Source: Acidobacteriaceae bacterium (GTDB lineage: Bacteria > Acidobacteriota > Terriglobia > Terriglobales > Acidobacteriaceae). Taken from it: 64,000 bases of DNA. Positions 1 to 13,025 of this stretch are shown here, piece by piece. Below the pieces are notes generated by a model. It had not been told where the DNA came from. It saw only the letters and a program-made list of their open reading frames with translations, and searched no databases. The position numbers were made by a program, and so were the translations under genes. Position 1 is the first letter of the stretch. The number at the start of each line of letters is the position of its first letter. Location: contig PLSM01000167.1 in assembly GCA_003165075.1 (NCBI GenBank), positions 95,179 through 159,178 on the forward strand. Direction: 5' to 3'.

Positions 1-2434
<2,434 letters not shown>

Positions 2435-2750
2435 GGAGTAATGCCTCCGTATGTAGAAGTTCGCAACGGCTATTCGCAGAGATGGATGGCAGTACGTGGG
2501 ACCGGCCCGGCTGAGGGAAAGAACGGTCAACGGACCAAGCCAGTGCAGCCATCCACACAGTTCGACTGCGCCTTGCGGCGGTACATCTTTCGTACTAACT
2601 AATATCGCCGCAAGTATACGCTTGCCTGTGCCCCTCGTCACAGGCCCTCGGATTGGCAGCGGGTTCTGGCCGTATTTCTGGGTGGGAAGATTCGCAAATT
2701 GAGATCCGGGCCTGCGCCAAAGTTGCAGCGCTGATACGCTGGCAGCGACT

Positions 2751-3110
2751 TCAAGCCGCGGGCCTTTCAAAACATGGGCCGGACTGTGAATCTTGAGCCG
2801 CATCACGAGACAGGAGAATGCGGTCAAGACCCACTAATGCAAGGATCTCGGCCACCCTGTGCGAGACATTGAAAACGGTGAGATTGTGGCCTGCACTTTG
2901 GGCGGCGCTGTAGAGCGAGATCAGGGCCGCGATGCCTGCGGCGTCAATACGTTCCACGCAGCCCAAATCGAGCGAGACGCTCTGGCGGTGCACCACGGGC
3001 ACCATCCGCTCAAGGAACGTCTGCTCCTGCCCGCGCACCAGTTCGTGCAGATCGCCGGGAAGCGTCATTGGTGTTTCGGTGGCTGTTGCAAATATGCCAG
3101 TCATAATCAA
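2751..3110 (-). CDS. STAS-domain protein (anti-sigma factor antagonist-like)
   Basis: SVSLDLGCVERIDAAGIAALISLYSAAQSAGHNLTVFNVSHRVAEILALVGLDRIL is a typical STAS pattern. Confidence 0.8.
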   Translation of the reverse strand: MIMTGIFATATETPMTLPGDLHELVRGQEQTFLERMVPVVHRQSVSLDLGCVERIDAAGIAALISLYSAAQSAGHNLTVFNVSHRVAEILALVGLDRILLSRDAAQDSQSGPCFERPAA

Positions 3111-3355
3111 ACCTCCCTGGTACTCTTCATTGCGGCGTGTGCAGGCTTGGAGCTGCCCACTTAGGGCTTCAACTCACTGCCCTTTGAACCTGCACCTGGG
3201 CTGCCAAAGCAGATTCGGGGAAAAATGCTGAAACCACTACGGATACGAGCAATCCCAGCAAACTGATCGGCGGTTCCTTGTGTCCGGAATTGATCCCGGC
3301 GTCCGCAATCGAACAGGTTACAGTTAATTACGCAAAAGGGAGGCGTCCCGGTTCC

Positions 3356-4498
3356 ATGACTATTGGCGAGGCAAATCCGGCGTCCAACCTGACGGCGGAA
3401 ACGGCGCGCGCCCTGGCGAGGGAGGCGGGCTTTGCCGAGGCAGGGGTGGCGGCGCTACCTCATGCGGAGGAGGAACGAGACTCGTGGAGGTTTGCGGGGT
3501 GGGTGCAGGCAGGCCGCGCGGGGACAATGAAGTATTTGCAGCGGAGAGACGAGGCGGGACGGCTGGTGCGGTCGCGGGTAGGGGTTCCGTTTCCGTGGGC
3601 GCGTTCGGTGCTGGTGTGCTTTGCCGGTTACAACGTGTCGCAGCCGCTCTCAACCGATGCGGCCAGGGAGGACGCAGGCTGGATTGCGCGCTATGCGTGG
3701 TCGAGCAAGGTGGATGACGGCGGTGTGCGGCGGGCGAACGACTATCACAAGGTGCTGCTGAAACGGCTCAAAAACCTGGAGTCCCAGATACACGCACAAT
3801 GCGGCGATTTTGAAGCGCGCGCGTACGTGGACACCGGTCCAGTGGTGGAGCGGGCGCTGGCGACGGCCGCGGGGTCGGGCTGGACGGGCAAAAACACCTG
3901 CCTGATTCACCCGAAACTTGGTTCGTTCGGTTTTCTCGCGGTGCTTCTGACCTCGCTGGAAGTGCGGGAACAGACAGTGCCCACGTTGGTCCCCGACCGC
4001 TGCGGAAGCTGCCGGCGCTGCATCGAAGCCTGCCCCACCGGCGCATTGATCGCGCCCTACCAGATGGATGCGACGCGCTGCATCTCCTACCTGACCATCG
4101 AGCATCGGGGGCCGATTGCAGAGGATCTGATGGAGGGCATGGGGCGGCAGGTTTTTGGCTGCGACATCTGCCAGGATGTGTGCCCATGGAATTCGCCGCG
4201 GCGCACGCCGATCAGCATGGACCCCGAACTGGACGCGCGCGCAGAGCTGGTGAACCCCGCGCTGGAGTGGCTGGCGGAGATGGACGAAGGGGAGTTTGAG
4301 CGGACTTTCAATGGCTCGCCGGTGCGGCGGGCAGGGTTTCTGGGATTGCAAAGGAACGTGGCAGTGGCCATGGGCTCAAGCGGGCTGGTGAGGTTCATGC
4401 CGCAGCTACGCGCGTGGGCCACCGCCGCGGACGATGGATTGCGCACGGCGGCCTGCTGGGCACTGAACAAGTTGGCGAAGTTGAAAACTCCGGAATAA
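3356..4498 (+). CDS. queG: Epoxyqueuosine reductase
   Basis: YVDTGPVVERALATAAGSGWTGKNTCLI, CGSCRRCIEACPTGAL and CDICQDVCPWN ferredoxin motifs; start chosen at MTIGEANPAS. Confidence 0.93.
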   Translation: MTIGEANPASNLTAETARALAREAGFAEAGVAALPHAEEERDSWRFAGWVQAGRAGTMKYLQRRDEAGRLVRSRVGVPFPWARSVLVCFAGYNVSQPLSTDAAREDAGWIARYAWSSKVDDGGVRRANDYHKVLLKRLKNLESQIHAQCGDFEARAYVDTGPVVERALATAAGSGWTGKNTCLIHPKLGSFGFLAVLLTSLEVREQTVPTLVPDRCGSCRRCIEACPTGALIAPYQMDATRCISYLTIEHRGPIAEDLMEGMGRQVFGCDICQDVCPWNSPRRTPISMDPELDARAELVNPALEWLAEMDEGEFERTFNGSPVRRAGFLGLQRNVAVAMGSSGLVRFMPQLRAWATAADDGLRTAACWALNKLAKLKTPE

Positions 4499-4561
4499 AG
4501 GCACTTACTAAGTGCACAGGAAACAATAGCCAACGATGCGGAAGACAGCACTGGAACCGAG

Positions 4562-4777
4562 TTATACGACCCGCATTACATTGGCCGCATTCAGTCCCTT
4601 GGGACCTTGCTGGCACTCAAACTCGACAGCTTCGCCTTCGTTGAGAGTTTTATAGCCGCTTTCCTGTTGTATAGCTGAGAAGTGTACAAATACATCTTCT
4701 CCGCTTGACCGCTGGATGAAACCGTATCCCTTGGCTCCGTTGAACCACTTCACCACGCCTTGTTCCTTCATGGGCAC
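4562..4777 (-). CDS. Cold-shock domain protein
   Basis: [33 protein letters not shown] motifs. Confidence 0.95.
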   Translation of the reverse strand: MPMKEQGVVKWFNGAKGYGFIQRSSGEDVFVHFSAIQQESGYKTLNEGEAVEFECQQGPKGLNAANVMRVV

Positions 4778-5368
4778 TCTCCTTGTTTTCTGGTTGGCAC
4801 AACGCCAGAGTTCTTTGCGCCGATCCTATCCTGCGATAACTACCGGGAAAGGATGGGGCAAATAACCTCAATCGAACCCAGAGACGCCGCGAGCCATCGA
4901 AGCGCCCGCGAAAGGAACGCCCAGATGGCCCAATGACCTATCTAAGTTGGAGTTGTGCTTCCTAAAAGCTAAGACATCCAATGCGAATGGCCTTCCACTA
5001 ACTCGAAGCGTCCGCTTCCGACGCGCCGTGCTCAAGTTATGGCAGGAAATGAATCAGGATGCAAGGAGAAAATGAGGCGGACCAGACGGATGCGGCGGTG
5101 GCACTCGGGCGCGTGCACGAGGATAAATATCGCATGCCAGCTTGAGGCGATGATGCCACGCGCGGCGACGGAGCACCAGTGAACGAAGGCCGAGGGCGCC
5201 TCAATTTGCGCAATAAAACCCAATGAGTGCGCCCCTCTGCTGAGTATTTACGTCACAGCGCGGAAAGGTCGGGAAGGACTATTCTAAAAGAAAGACCAAT
5301 TTATCGGGCGCGATACGTGTGTCTGTGCGGGGTAATATTCCGCACTCTTAAAATGAGGGAGTTCTAAC

Positions 5369-6277
5369 TTGTCTGACGTCTCAGATCACGGTACCAATGA
5401 GGGAACAGAGGTCCACGTCACTGGAGTCGTCGATGCGGAGGAGCCTGCATCCAGGTCCAAGTGGTACCACTGGCGCAAAAACGGCACCGCGCTGGTGCGC
5501 TATCTGCTGGACAGCGAGGTGCATACCTACGCTTTCAGTGTGGCCGCCAACGCAATCATCTCGTTCATTCCATTTATTGTGCTGCTCTACACGCTGTCCC
5601 GGTCGGTTTTTCACTCCGACATGATGGTGAATGTGGTGGGCAAGATGGTGCATTACTTTCTGCCCTCGAACCAAGACTGGGTCGCGGCCAGCCTGGCAGC
5701 AGCAGCGGCGCGACAAGGGGTGCAGTGGCTTTCACTGGTCATGATTCTCATCTCCTGCACGGGGATCTTTCTGCCCCTGGAGGTAGCGTTGAACCAGGCA
5801 TGGGGGGTGACCAAGAGCCGCAATTACCTGATGAACCAGCTGGTGGCGTTCGGGCTGGCGATCCTGATGGTGGGGCTCGCGATGGTGAGCATCCTGCTGA
5901 GCGCGTGGCAGCGGCAACTGCTGGGTTTCATCTTCTTTCACCACACCGACAACTTTGTGTTTGAGGGAATCAGTTACTTGTGGCTGGCGGCTTCAACCGG
6001 CGTGGCCTCGATTTTGTTTTTCTTTTCGATTTACTGGCTGCTGCCCAACCGCAGGATTCCGCCGCGCAATGTGCTGCGCTCTTCAATCGTGACTGGAGTG
6101 ATCTGGCTGTTGGCGAAGAATATCTACGTGGCGGTGCTGCCACATCTCGATCTGAAGGCGCTGTATGGGCCGTTTTATGTTTCTGTAGGCTTGCTTTTCT
6201 GGGCCTATGTTTCGGGGCTGATTCTGTTTGCAGGGGCGCAGTTCAGCGTGGCGCGATTTGGGAACGGGAAGAGTTAG
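5369..6277 (+). CDS. YihY/virulence factor BrkB family membrane protein
   Basis: Multi-TM protein with YAFSVAANAIISFIPFIVLLY...ALYGPFYVSVGLLFWAYVSGLILFAGAQFSVAR; TTG start in the track. Confidence 0.82.
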   Translation: MSDVSDHGTNEGTEVHVTGVVDAEEPASRSKWYHWRKNGTALVRYLLDSEVHTYAFSVAANAIISFIPFIVLLYTLSRSVFHSDMMVNVVGKMVHYFLPSNQDWVAASLAAAAARQGVQWLSLVMILISCTGIFLPLEVALNQAWGVTKSRNYLMNQLVAFGLAILMVGLAMVSILLSAWQRQLLGFIFFHHTDNFVFEGISYLWLAASTGVASILFFFSIYWLLPNRRIPPRNVLRSSIVTGVIWLLAKNIYVAVLPHLDLKALYGPFYVSVGLLFWAYVSGLILFAGAQFSVARFGNGKS

Positions 6278-6480
6278 GGCGTTTTCGGCTTGACTGTTTA
6301 CAGTCGAAATGGACCTCGGTGGCTACCTGTCCTTTCCGCAATAGATCACCCCACGGACGAAGACCTGTCCGCGGGGCCCCGAGAAAGCGCGGAAAGGACG
6401 GGACACCCATTTCTGCGCGGAGTTGAGATGGGGCAAGGCTGAGGGTGGTGCGATCCCATGTCTCAGAAGCGAGCATGGGC
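6276..6480. repeat. Hairpin-bearing intergenic repeat, copy H1 (nested stems plus a 3' CCCATG hairpin)
   Basis: 5' module AGGGCGTTTTCGGCTTGACTGTTTACAGTC; outer stem GTCCTTTCCGC (6329-6339)/GCGGAAAGGAC (6389-6399); inner stem CCCCACGGAC (6349-6358)/GTCCGCGGGG (6367-6376); then GGGACACCCATTTCTGCGC and CCCATG...CATGGG. Confidence 0.8.
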
Positions 6481-6502
6481 CACCCGGCACAGGCTTTGCG
6501 CC

Positions 6503-6628
6503 GATACCCCCACTCCCCCCTATTCTGTAGTTAAATTCTTGATCTTAATGGACTTAGCGAATAGATGGTGCGCTAAATTCTTGAAAGCATTGGAGTTCTC
6601 CGCAGAATCTTCTCAGGAAAGGACTTAC
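6503..6628. repeat. Three-unit intergenic element, copy A
   Basis: CTCCCCCCTATTCTGTA leader followed by TTAAATTCTTGATCTTAATGGACTTA / CTAAATTCTTGAAAGCATTGGAGTT / CAGAATCTTCTCAGGAAAGGACTTA; aligns with 45478-45602. Confidence 0.85.
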
Positions 6629-6812
6629 TGTGTTTCCGTGGAGGAACCGTCTGCACCACCTTCATTTTCTCCAATTCAATTGTGCATGAAGACGAGGAAA
6701 TACTCTGCAAAGTTTTCTTCGAGTCGTGCGATTCATTGGGTGGGGCTGCCCAGTTCCGATGAGGGCGCGCTATGCAGGGGCGCCAGGGCTCTGACCGTTT
6801 GATTTCGTGCTT

Positions 6813-6862
6813 GCCCACCCTTGCGGCAAAAACAAATACGCCGCAAGGATGGGCCACCCATA
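6813..6862. repeat. Hairpin intergenic repeat, copy H2
   Basis: GCCCACCCTTGCGGC-AAAAACAAATAC-GCCGCAAGGATGGGC then CACCCATAT; near-identical to 36763-36812. Confidence 0.88.
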
Positions 6863-6895
6863 TAGTTCAACATCGTGAGGTCAGAGACTAGAGAT

Positions 6896-8104
6896 TTACT
6901 GCAGCTTGAATGATTTGACGGCGATGGCGTTGGGGGCGCGGCCGGCAGGGAGCATGGTGAAGAGCGGCAGCGTGAAGATCGAACGCGAGGCGGTGCGATA
7001 GACGGCCAGGTCGCCGGAACGTGTATCTACGATGAAGAGCAGGTGGCCGGCGGTTGAAAACGCCAGCGCCGAGGGGCCGTCTCCTACATGGATGGAACCG
7101 ACGCGCTTGCCATCGTCGATGGAGTAGACCGTTACCTCCTGCGAATGCTGATTGCCCACGTAGAGCGTTGAATTGTCGCTGGAGACAATGCCGCGTGCCG
7201 GGTTGTTGCCGATCATGAAGGTATCGCCGACTTCATTTGTCGTGGTGTAAACCTCTGAAACTGAGTCGGAGAGTGCGTTCGATACAAACACCTCGCCGCC
7301 ATCGGGCTTGAGAGCTAACTGCACCGGCGCGTGGCCCACATCGAGCAGCGATTCAAGGCGGTCGGGCTGGGAGGGGACAGTTTGTGGAGGCGCGGCCTGC
7401 GGCTGGCTCAACGCAATGACCATGACCTGGTGGCCGCCGGAGCAGGCGGCAAAGGCCTTGGACGAGTCAGGCAAGATCACGACATCGCCGGCGCCGGGAC
7501 ACCCTGCAAAGACCGCCCGCACCTGGCCGGTAGCCGGATCGATCAGGCTGACGGAGTTGCCACCTTGATTGGCGACTGCGAGGGTTTTGCCGTCCGGAGA
7601 GAGGCGAAGCGCGACCGGTCCCTCGCCGGTGCCGATGACGGCAATCTCGCGACGGGTCTTGAGGTCGAGGACGGAGATGCTGTTGGAACCGGAATTGGCC
7701 ACGTAGGCTCGTGCGCCTGTGGCGTCGAGGGCCAGGGCGACCGGCTGCCTGCGGACGGGAATGGTGGTTACCACCCGGTTGTTTTCAGTATCGATGACGG
7801 AGACCGAGCCCTGCGGGCCCGGCTGTCCAACGGGAACGCCGGAGTTGACCACATACACTTCATTGCGCGTGGGGCTGGCGGCGACGGCAACGGGATTCTG
7901 GCCCACAGGCAGCTCGCGATCAAGACGGACATTGACTACGTCGTAGATGGAGACGGTAGCACTGCCGCCGTTGGTCACGTAGGCGTATTCGCGGTAGTTG
8001 GGCGGATATTGAGGGAAGTCGTGGGGGCGGCAACCGGCGAGCGGAAGAGCCAGAAGGACGATGGCCGCAAGACGAGCGACACGACAGTCTTGCTCGCCGC
8101 GCAT
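6896..8104 (-). CDS. YVTN/NHL-type beta-propeller lipoprotein
   Basis: Lipobox MRGEQDCRVARLAAIVLLALPLAGC; repeated YVTNGGSATVSIYDV / AYVANSGSNSISVLDL / LYVGNQHSQEVTVY blades. Confidence 0.88.
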   Translation of the reverse strand: MRGEQDCRVARLAAIVLLALPLAGCRPHDFPQYPPNYREYAYVTNGGSATVSIYDVVNVRLDRELPVGQNPVAVAASPTRNEVYVVNSGVPVGQPGPQGSVSVIDTENNRVVTTIPVRRQPVALALDATGARAYVANSGSNSISVLDLKTRREIAVIGTGEGPVALRLSPDGKTLAVANQGGNSVSLIDPATGQVRAVFAGCPGAGDVVILPDSSKAFAACSGGHQVMVIALSQPQAAPPQTVPSQPDRLESLLDVGHAPVQLALKPDGGEVFVSNALSDSVSEVYTTTNEVGDTFMIGNNPARGIVSSDNSTLYVGNQHSQEVTVYSIDDGKRVGSIHVGDGPSALAFSTAGHLLFIVDTRSGDLAVYRTASRSIFTLPLFTMLPAGRAPNAIAVKSFKLQ

Positions 8105-8108
8105 CTGG

Positions 8109-9188
<1,080 letters not shown>

Positions 9189-9280
9189 CACTGGCCTCTC
9201 AATCCTCAAGTTTACGGCAATTGCAGGAACCCTGAGAGCGTAGGTTTCACGGCAGGGGGTTGGGGTTCAGCTTTGCAGGC

Positions 9281-9430
9281 CTACCGCGCATGATGCGTTC
9301 TGCGCGCTGCGGCGCGTTTTTCCGCGCGCCATTTGAGGCCCAGCCAGGCCAGGTAACCCAGTTGCAGCGTCCAGGTGACGATGTAGGCGGCGGTAACGAA
9401 TTGGTGATCGAGAATAGCTGCTGGATCCAT
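9281..9430 (-). CDS. CcmD-like small single-TM protein (49 aa), absent from the ORF track
   Basis: Minus-strand translation MDPAAILDHQFVTAAYIVTWTLQLGYLAWLGLKWRAEKRAAARRTHHAR; one TM helix plus basic tail, directly downstream of ccmC. Confidence 0.72.
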   Translation of the reverse strand: MDPAAILDHQFVTAAYIVTWTLQLGYLAWLGLKWRAEKRAAARRTHHAR

Positions 9431-9466
9431 TTTTTCCTCGTTTTGGACTAGCCCAGTGGGGCGAGA

Positions 9467-10171
9467 TCAGGCGCTTTCCAGCGCTTCCTGTGCTTCCGCG
9501 GCGGCGTTCTGCTGGTGTTGGCGCTCGACATGGAAACGGATGGCGAGAATGAGCAAGCCCCAGGCCGCCCAGGCAAGCATGTTCCATAAAAAAGGATGCA
9601 CCATGACCTTGGCCATGCCGGAGCCCTCGCTGCCACCGAAGACGGGGGCGGGGTGCTGGGTGCGCCACCAGCGATTGGACATATAGACGATGGGCACGTC
9701 GAGGGCGCCGAAGATGCCCAGCGCGGCAGCCAGCGTCTGCACCTGGGGGCCGGCGGCATAACGGCGCAGGAGCAGGTAGCTGACGTAAATGAGCCACAGG
9801 ACCAGGGTGGTGGTGAGGCGTGCGTCCCATGTCCACCAGATGCCCCATGCGCGACGGCCCCAGATGGGACCGGTGATCAGCACCACGGTACAGAAGACGA
9901 CGCCGACTTCAGCACCGGCGAGGGCCCAGGCGTCGGAGATTTGCGCCCACTCCTCGCGGCTGCGCCGGAAGGACAGAAACCCGATGGAGCCGGCGAGCGA
10001 AATGGCGAAGAAGAGGAAGGCCACCGTGGCCGAGGGGACGTGGTAGAAGATGATGCGGTAGATCTCTCCCTGCATAGCGTCTTCAGGAGCGACGTAGATG
10101 GCCTGGTAAAAGCCCCAGACCATGAGAGCGAGGGTGACGGCGACGTAAAGGCCAATGGCGAACTTTTTCAT
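9467..10171 (-). CDS. ccmC: Cytochrome c biogenesis haem-handling protein CcmC
   Basis: MKKFAIGLYVAVTLALMVWG...; WGRRAWGIWWTWDARLTTTLVLWLIYVSYLLLR tryptophan-rich motif; the track ORF is over-extended to 10681. Confidence 0.92.
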   Translation of the reverse strand: MKKFAIGLYVAVTLALMVWGFYQAIYVAPEDAMQGEIYRIIFYHVPSATVAFLFFAISLAGSIGFLSFRRSREEWAQISDAWALAGAEVGVVFCTVVLITGPIWGRRAWGIWWTWDARLTTTLVLWLIYVSYLLLRRYAAGPQVQTLAAALGIFGALDVPIVYMSNRWWRTQHPAPVFGGSEGSGMAKVMVHPFLWNMLAWAAWGLLILAIRFHVERQHQQNAAAEAQEALESA

Positions 10172-10317
10172 GGCAGAACCTATATCGAGCTTTTCCAGTG
10201 TACGACGGCAGCGGAGAGGCGGTCTCCATCGGGCTGAGGATGGGTCGGCAGGCAGGAACAACAAGGCCCTCCGGCCTGAACCGAAAGGGCCCTGGAAGCG
10301 ATAGGCGGAGACTCGGG

Positions 10318-11631
10318 TTACGCCGTCGCGGTACGCGTCGGCTTGTGGCCCCACTGGCCGTAATAGGCCACGAAGAGATAGCAAATGATAGGCAAAATAA
10401 AGGCGCGCTGATAGCCAAACTGGACGGCGAGCAGGCCGAAGAGCGGGGGAATCACGGCTCCGCCGACGTTGCCGATGGTGATGACGCCGGAGCCCTTGCT
10501 GGTCATCGGCCCAAGCTCGGCGATGCCCAAGGCGAAGATGGTGGGATACATGATGGAGTTGGCCAGGCCGCATAGCACCAGGCACCAGATGGCGACTGTG
10601 CCGGTGGTGCTCATGGCGACCAGCAGCAGCACTACGCCGAAGACGCCCAGGCCAACCAGCAGCTTGTCTGCCTTGACCCACTTCATCACGACGGTGCCCG
10701 CGAAACGGCCCACCATAATGGCGAACATATAGAACGAGGCGAGGAGGGCTGCGATGGCTGTGTTGCTGAGCGGCCCGTGTATGCTGTTGATCAAATTTGC
10801 GAGGACTCCCAGGGACGAGCTGCTCACTCCCTGAGAGAAGAAGAACTGGATGGCGTTGGCGGCCAGGGCAATTTCAACCCCTACATAGAAGAAGATGCCT
10901 ACCATGCCCAGGACCGTGTGCTTGTAGCTCCAGATGCTGCGGCCCAGCAGCGCATCGCCGTCCTTGGCGGGACGGAATGAGCGGGTGGATGCGATGGCGG
11001 GCAGATTCATGAACATGACCGCAAAGCCGAGGATAAACAAGGCTGCGGCGATGGCGATATACGGCCCCTGCACGGTGTGCGCTCGAGCCGCCTTGTCAGT
11101 GACTTTGCTGAGATCGGTGAGGATGAAGAGGCCGACGACGATGGGCGCCATTGCGGAGCCGAGGGAGTTGAAGGCCTGGGCCAGGGTGAGCCGCGCCGGG
11201 GCACTGTGCTCCGGTCCGAGAATGGAGACGTAGGGGTTGGCGGAGGTCTGCAAGGCGCAGACACCGGTAGCCAGCACGAAGCTGGCAGTCAAAAAGACCG
11301 GGAAACTGACCATCCCCGCGGCGGGAACAAACAGGAGCGCACCGGCCACCATGATGAAGAGGGAGATGATCATGGTGCGCTTGTAGCCAACCTTCTCAAT
11401 CAATTTGGCCGAAGGCACTGAGAATACGAGGTAAGCGAAGAACCACGCCGATGTGACCAGATTGGACCATGCGTGATTCAGTTGGAAGATGTCTTCCAAC
11501 TCCTTGGCCAGGTTGCTGTTGAGGTTGGTGAGAAAACCGAAGATGCCGAACAGGGCGGTGACGATGATGAACGGGACAAGATAGCTGGGCGTGCTTGCCG
11601 TAGCCGCCGGTGGTGTGGATCGCGTTGCCAT
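10318..11631 (-). CDS. Sugar MFS transporter, FucP family
   Basis: LVPFIIVTALFGIFGFLTNLNSNLAKELEDIFQLNHAWSNLVTSAWFFAYLVFSVPSAKLIEKVGYKRTM...LQTSANPYVSILGP. Confidence 0.9.
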   Translation of the reverse strand: MATRSTPPAATASTPSYLVPFIIVTALFGIFGFLTNLNSNLAKELEDIFQLNHAWSNLVTSAWFFAYLVFSVPSAKLIEKVGYKRTMIISLFIMVAGALLFVPAAGMVSFPVFLTASFVLATGVCALQTSANPYVSILGPEHSAPARLTLAQAFNSLGSAMAPIVVGLFILTDLSKVTDKAARAHTVQGPYIAIAAALFILGFAVMFMNLPAIASTRSFRPAKDGDALLGRSIWSYKHTVLGMVGIFFYVGVEIALAANAIQFFFSQGVSSSSLGVLANLINSIHGPLSNTAIAALLASFYMFAIMVGRFAGTVVMKWVKADKLLVGLGVFGVVLLLVAMSTTGTVAIWCLVLCGLANSIMYPTIFALGIAELGPMTSKGSGVITIGNVGGAVIPPLFGLLAVQFGYQRAFILPIICYLFVAYYGQWGHKPTRTATA

Positions 11632-11884
11632 GAGAGATTTTCCCCACTTCCTTGAAGAAATCGCCTGGGTTGGGCAGTCTTGCCAAGGCGCGCTGGTCGG
11701 CGGCCCTGAAGCATGCGCGTCGCCGGCTCAAAAAAGCAGCAGAGCCAAGAGACCGCCCCCAATAAAAGCACCGAAACAACTCTACGCATGGAGATAACGG
11801 TACGTCCAGCGGCGGGTGAAAATGTTTTCATCCCTAGCTGGTCAAATCCCTGCCGCAATGCGGGGCAGTTTACACTGGAGTTGC

Positions 11885-12934
11885 ATGATTCCTACCCTTG
11901 CCTGGACCCCGGAAGGCGTCCGCTTTATTGACCAGACCAAGCTCCCCCTTGAGGAGAGCTATGTGCTTGCCACAACGTACGAACAGGTGGCAGACGTGAT
12001 TGTGACCATGGTGGTGCGCGGGGCGCCGGCGATTGGTGTTTCGGCGGCCTACGGCGTCGTTCTGGGGGCAATGCGGACGAAGGCTGGGACGGCGGAGGAG
12101 TTCGCGCCGGAATTTGAGAAGATTTGCGCACGCCTAGCCGGAACGCGGCCCACCGCCGTCAATCTCTTCTGGGCCATCGACCGCATGAAGGGGCTATTTG
12201 GAAAACTGCTGGTGCCCGGCGCAACCATGGCAGAAGTCCGGACAAGATTTCTGGCCGATGCGAACGCCATGTATGAGGAAGACATTGCGGCGTGCAAGGC
12301 GATGGGCGCCTTTGGCGGGGCGCTGCTGCCCGTGGAAGGTGGCGTGTTGACCCATTGCAACGCCGGGGCCCTGGCAACCTGTGGCTACGGAACGGCGCTG
12401 GGAGTGATCCGCTCCGCGGTGGAGCAGGGCAAGCGCATTCATGTGTTTGCCGATGAGACGCGGCCGTTCCTGCAAGGCGCGCGGTTGACCGCGTGGGAAC
12501 TGATGGCGGACGGCATTCCCACAACTGTCATCTGCGACAACATGGCGGCCAGCCTGATGCATGCCGGTCGCATCCAGGCGGTAGTCGTGGGCGCCGACCG
12601 TATCGCCGCGAACGGCGACTTCGCCAATAAGATCGGAACCTACAACGTGGCTATCCTGGCCAAAGAGCACGGCATTCCGTTTTACGTTGCCGCGCCGTGG
12701 TCCACCATCGACACCGCGACACCAAGCGGCGATGCAATTCCCATTGAGGAGCGTCCGGCGGTGGAGGTGACTCACCACGGCGGCAAGCAACTGACGCCGC
12801 ACGGGGTCGGCATCTGCAATCCTGCCTTCGACGTGACCCCAGCTAAATATGTGACCGCGATCATCACCGAGCGCGGCGTGCTGCGCGCGCCTTATCCCGA
12901 GTCGCTCAAAGAGATGGAATTCGTGGCTGGGTAA
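11885..12934 (+). CDS. mtnA: S-methyl-5-thioribose-1-phosphate isomerase
   Basis: [79 protein letters not shown]. Confidence 0.95.
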   Translation: MIPTLAWTPEGVRFIDQTKLPLEESYVLATTYEQVADVIVTMVVRGAPAIGVSAAYGVVLGAMRTKAGTAEEFAPEFEKICARLAGTRPTAVNLFWAIDRMKGLFGKLLVPGATMAEVRTRFLADANAMYEEDIAACKAMGAFGGALLPVEGGVLTHCNAGALATCGYGTALGVIRSAVEQGKRIHVFADETRPFLQGARLTAWELMADGIPTTVICDNMAASLMHAGRIQAVVVGADRIAANGDFANKIGTYNVAILAKEHGIPFYVAAPWSTIDTATPSGDAIPIEERPAVEVTHHGGKQLTPHGVGICNPAFDVTPAKYVTAIITERGVLRAPYPESLKEMEFVAG

Positions 12935-13025
12935 GGCGACCATCTGCACGGAGAAAATCTCCCAGGTTGCGATGACTGCAGGAGTAGGCACGATGTACTG
13001 TTGAGTGCTACTGCATTTTGTGGTG

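Noticed and set aside
6329-6399. Hairpins H1-H4 as simple rho-independent terminators
   Set aside because: None is followed by a U tract; instead each is followed by a conserved GGGNCNCCCA sequence, so repeat family membership explains them better.
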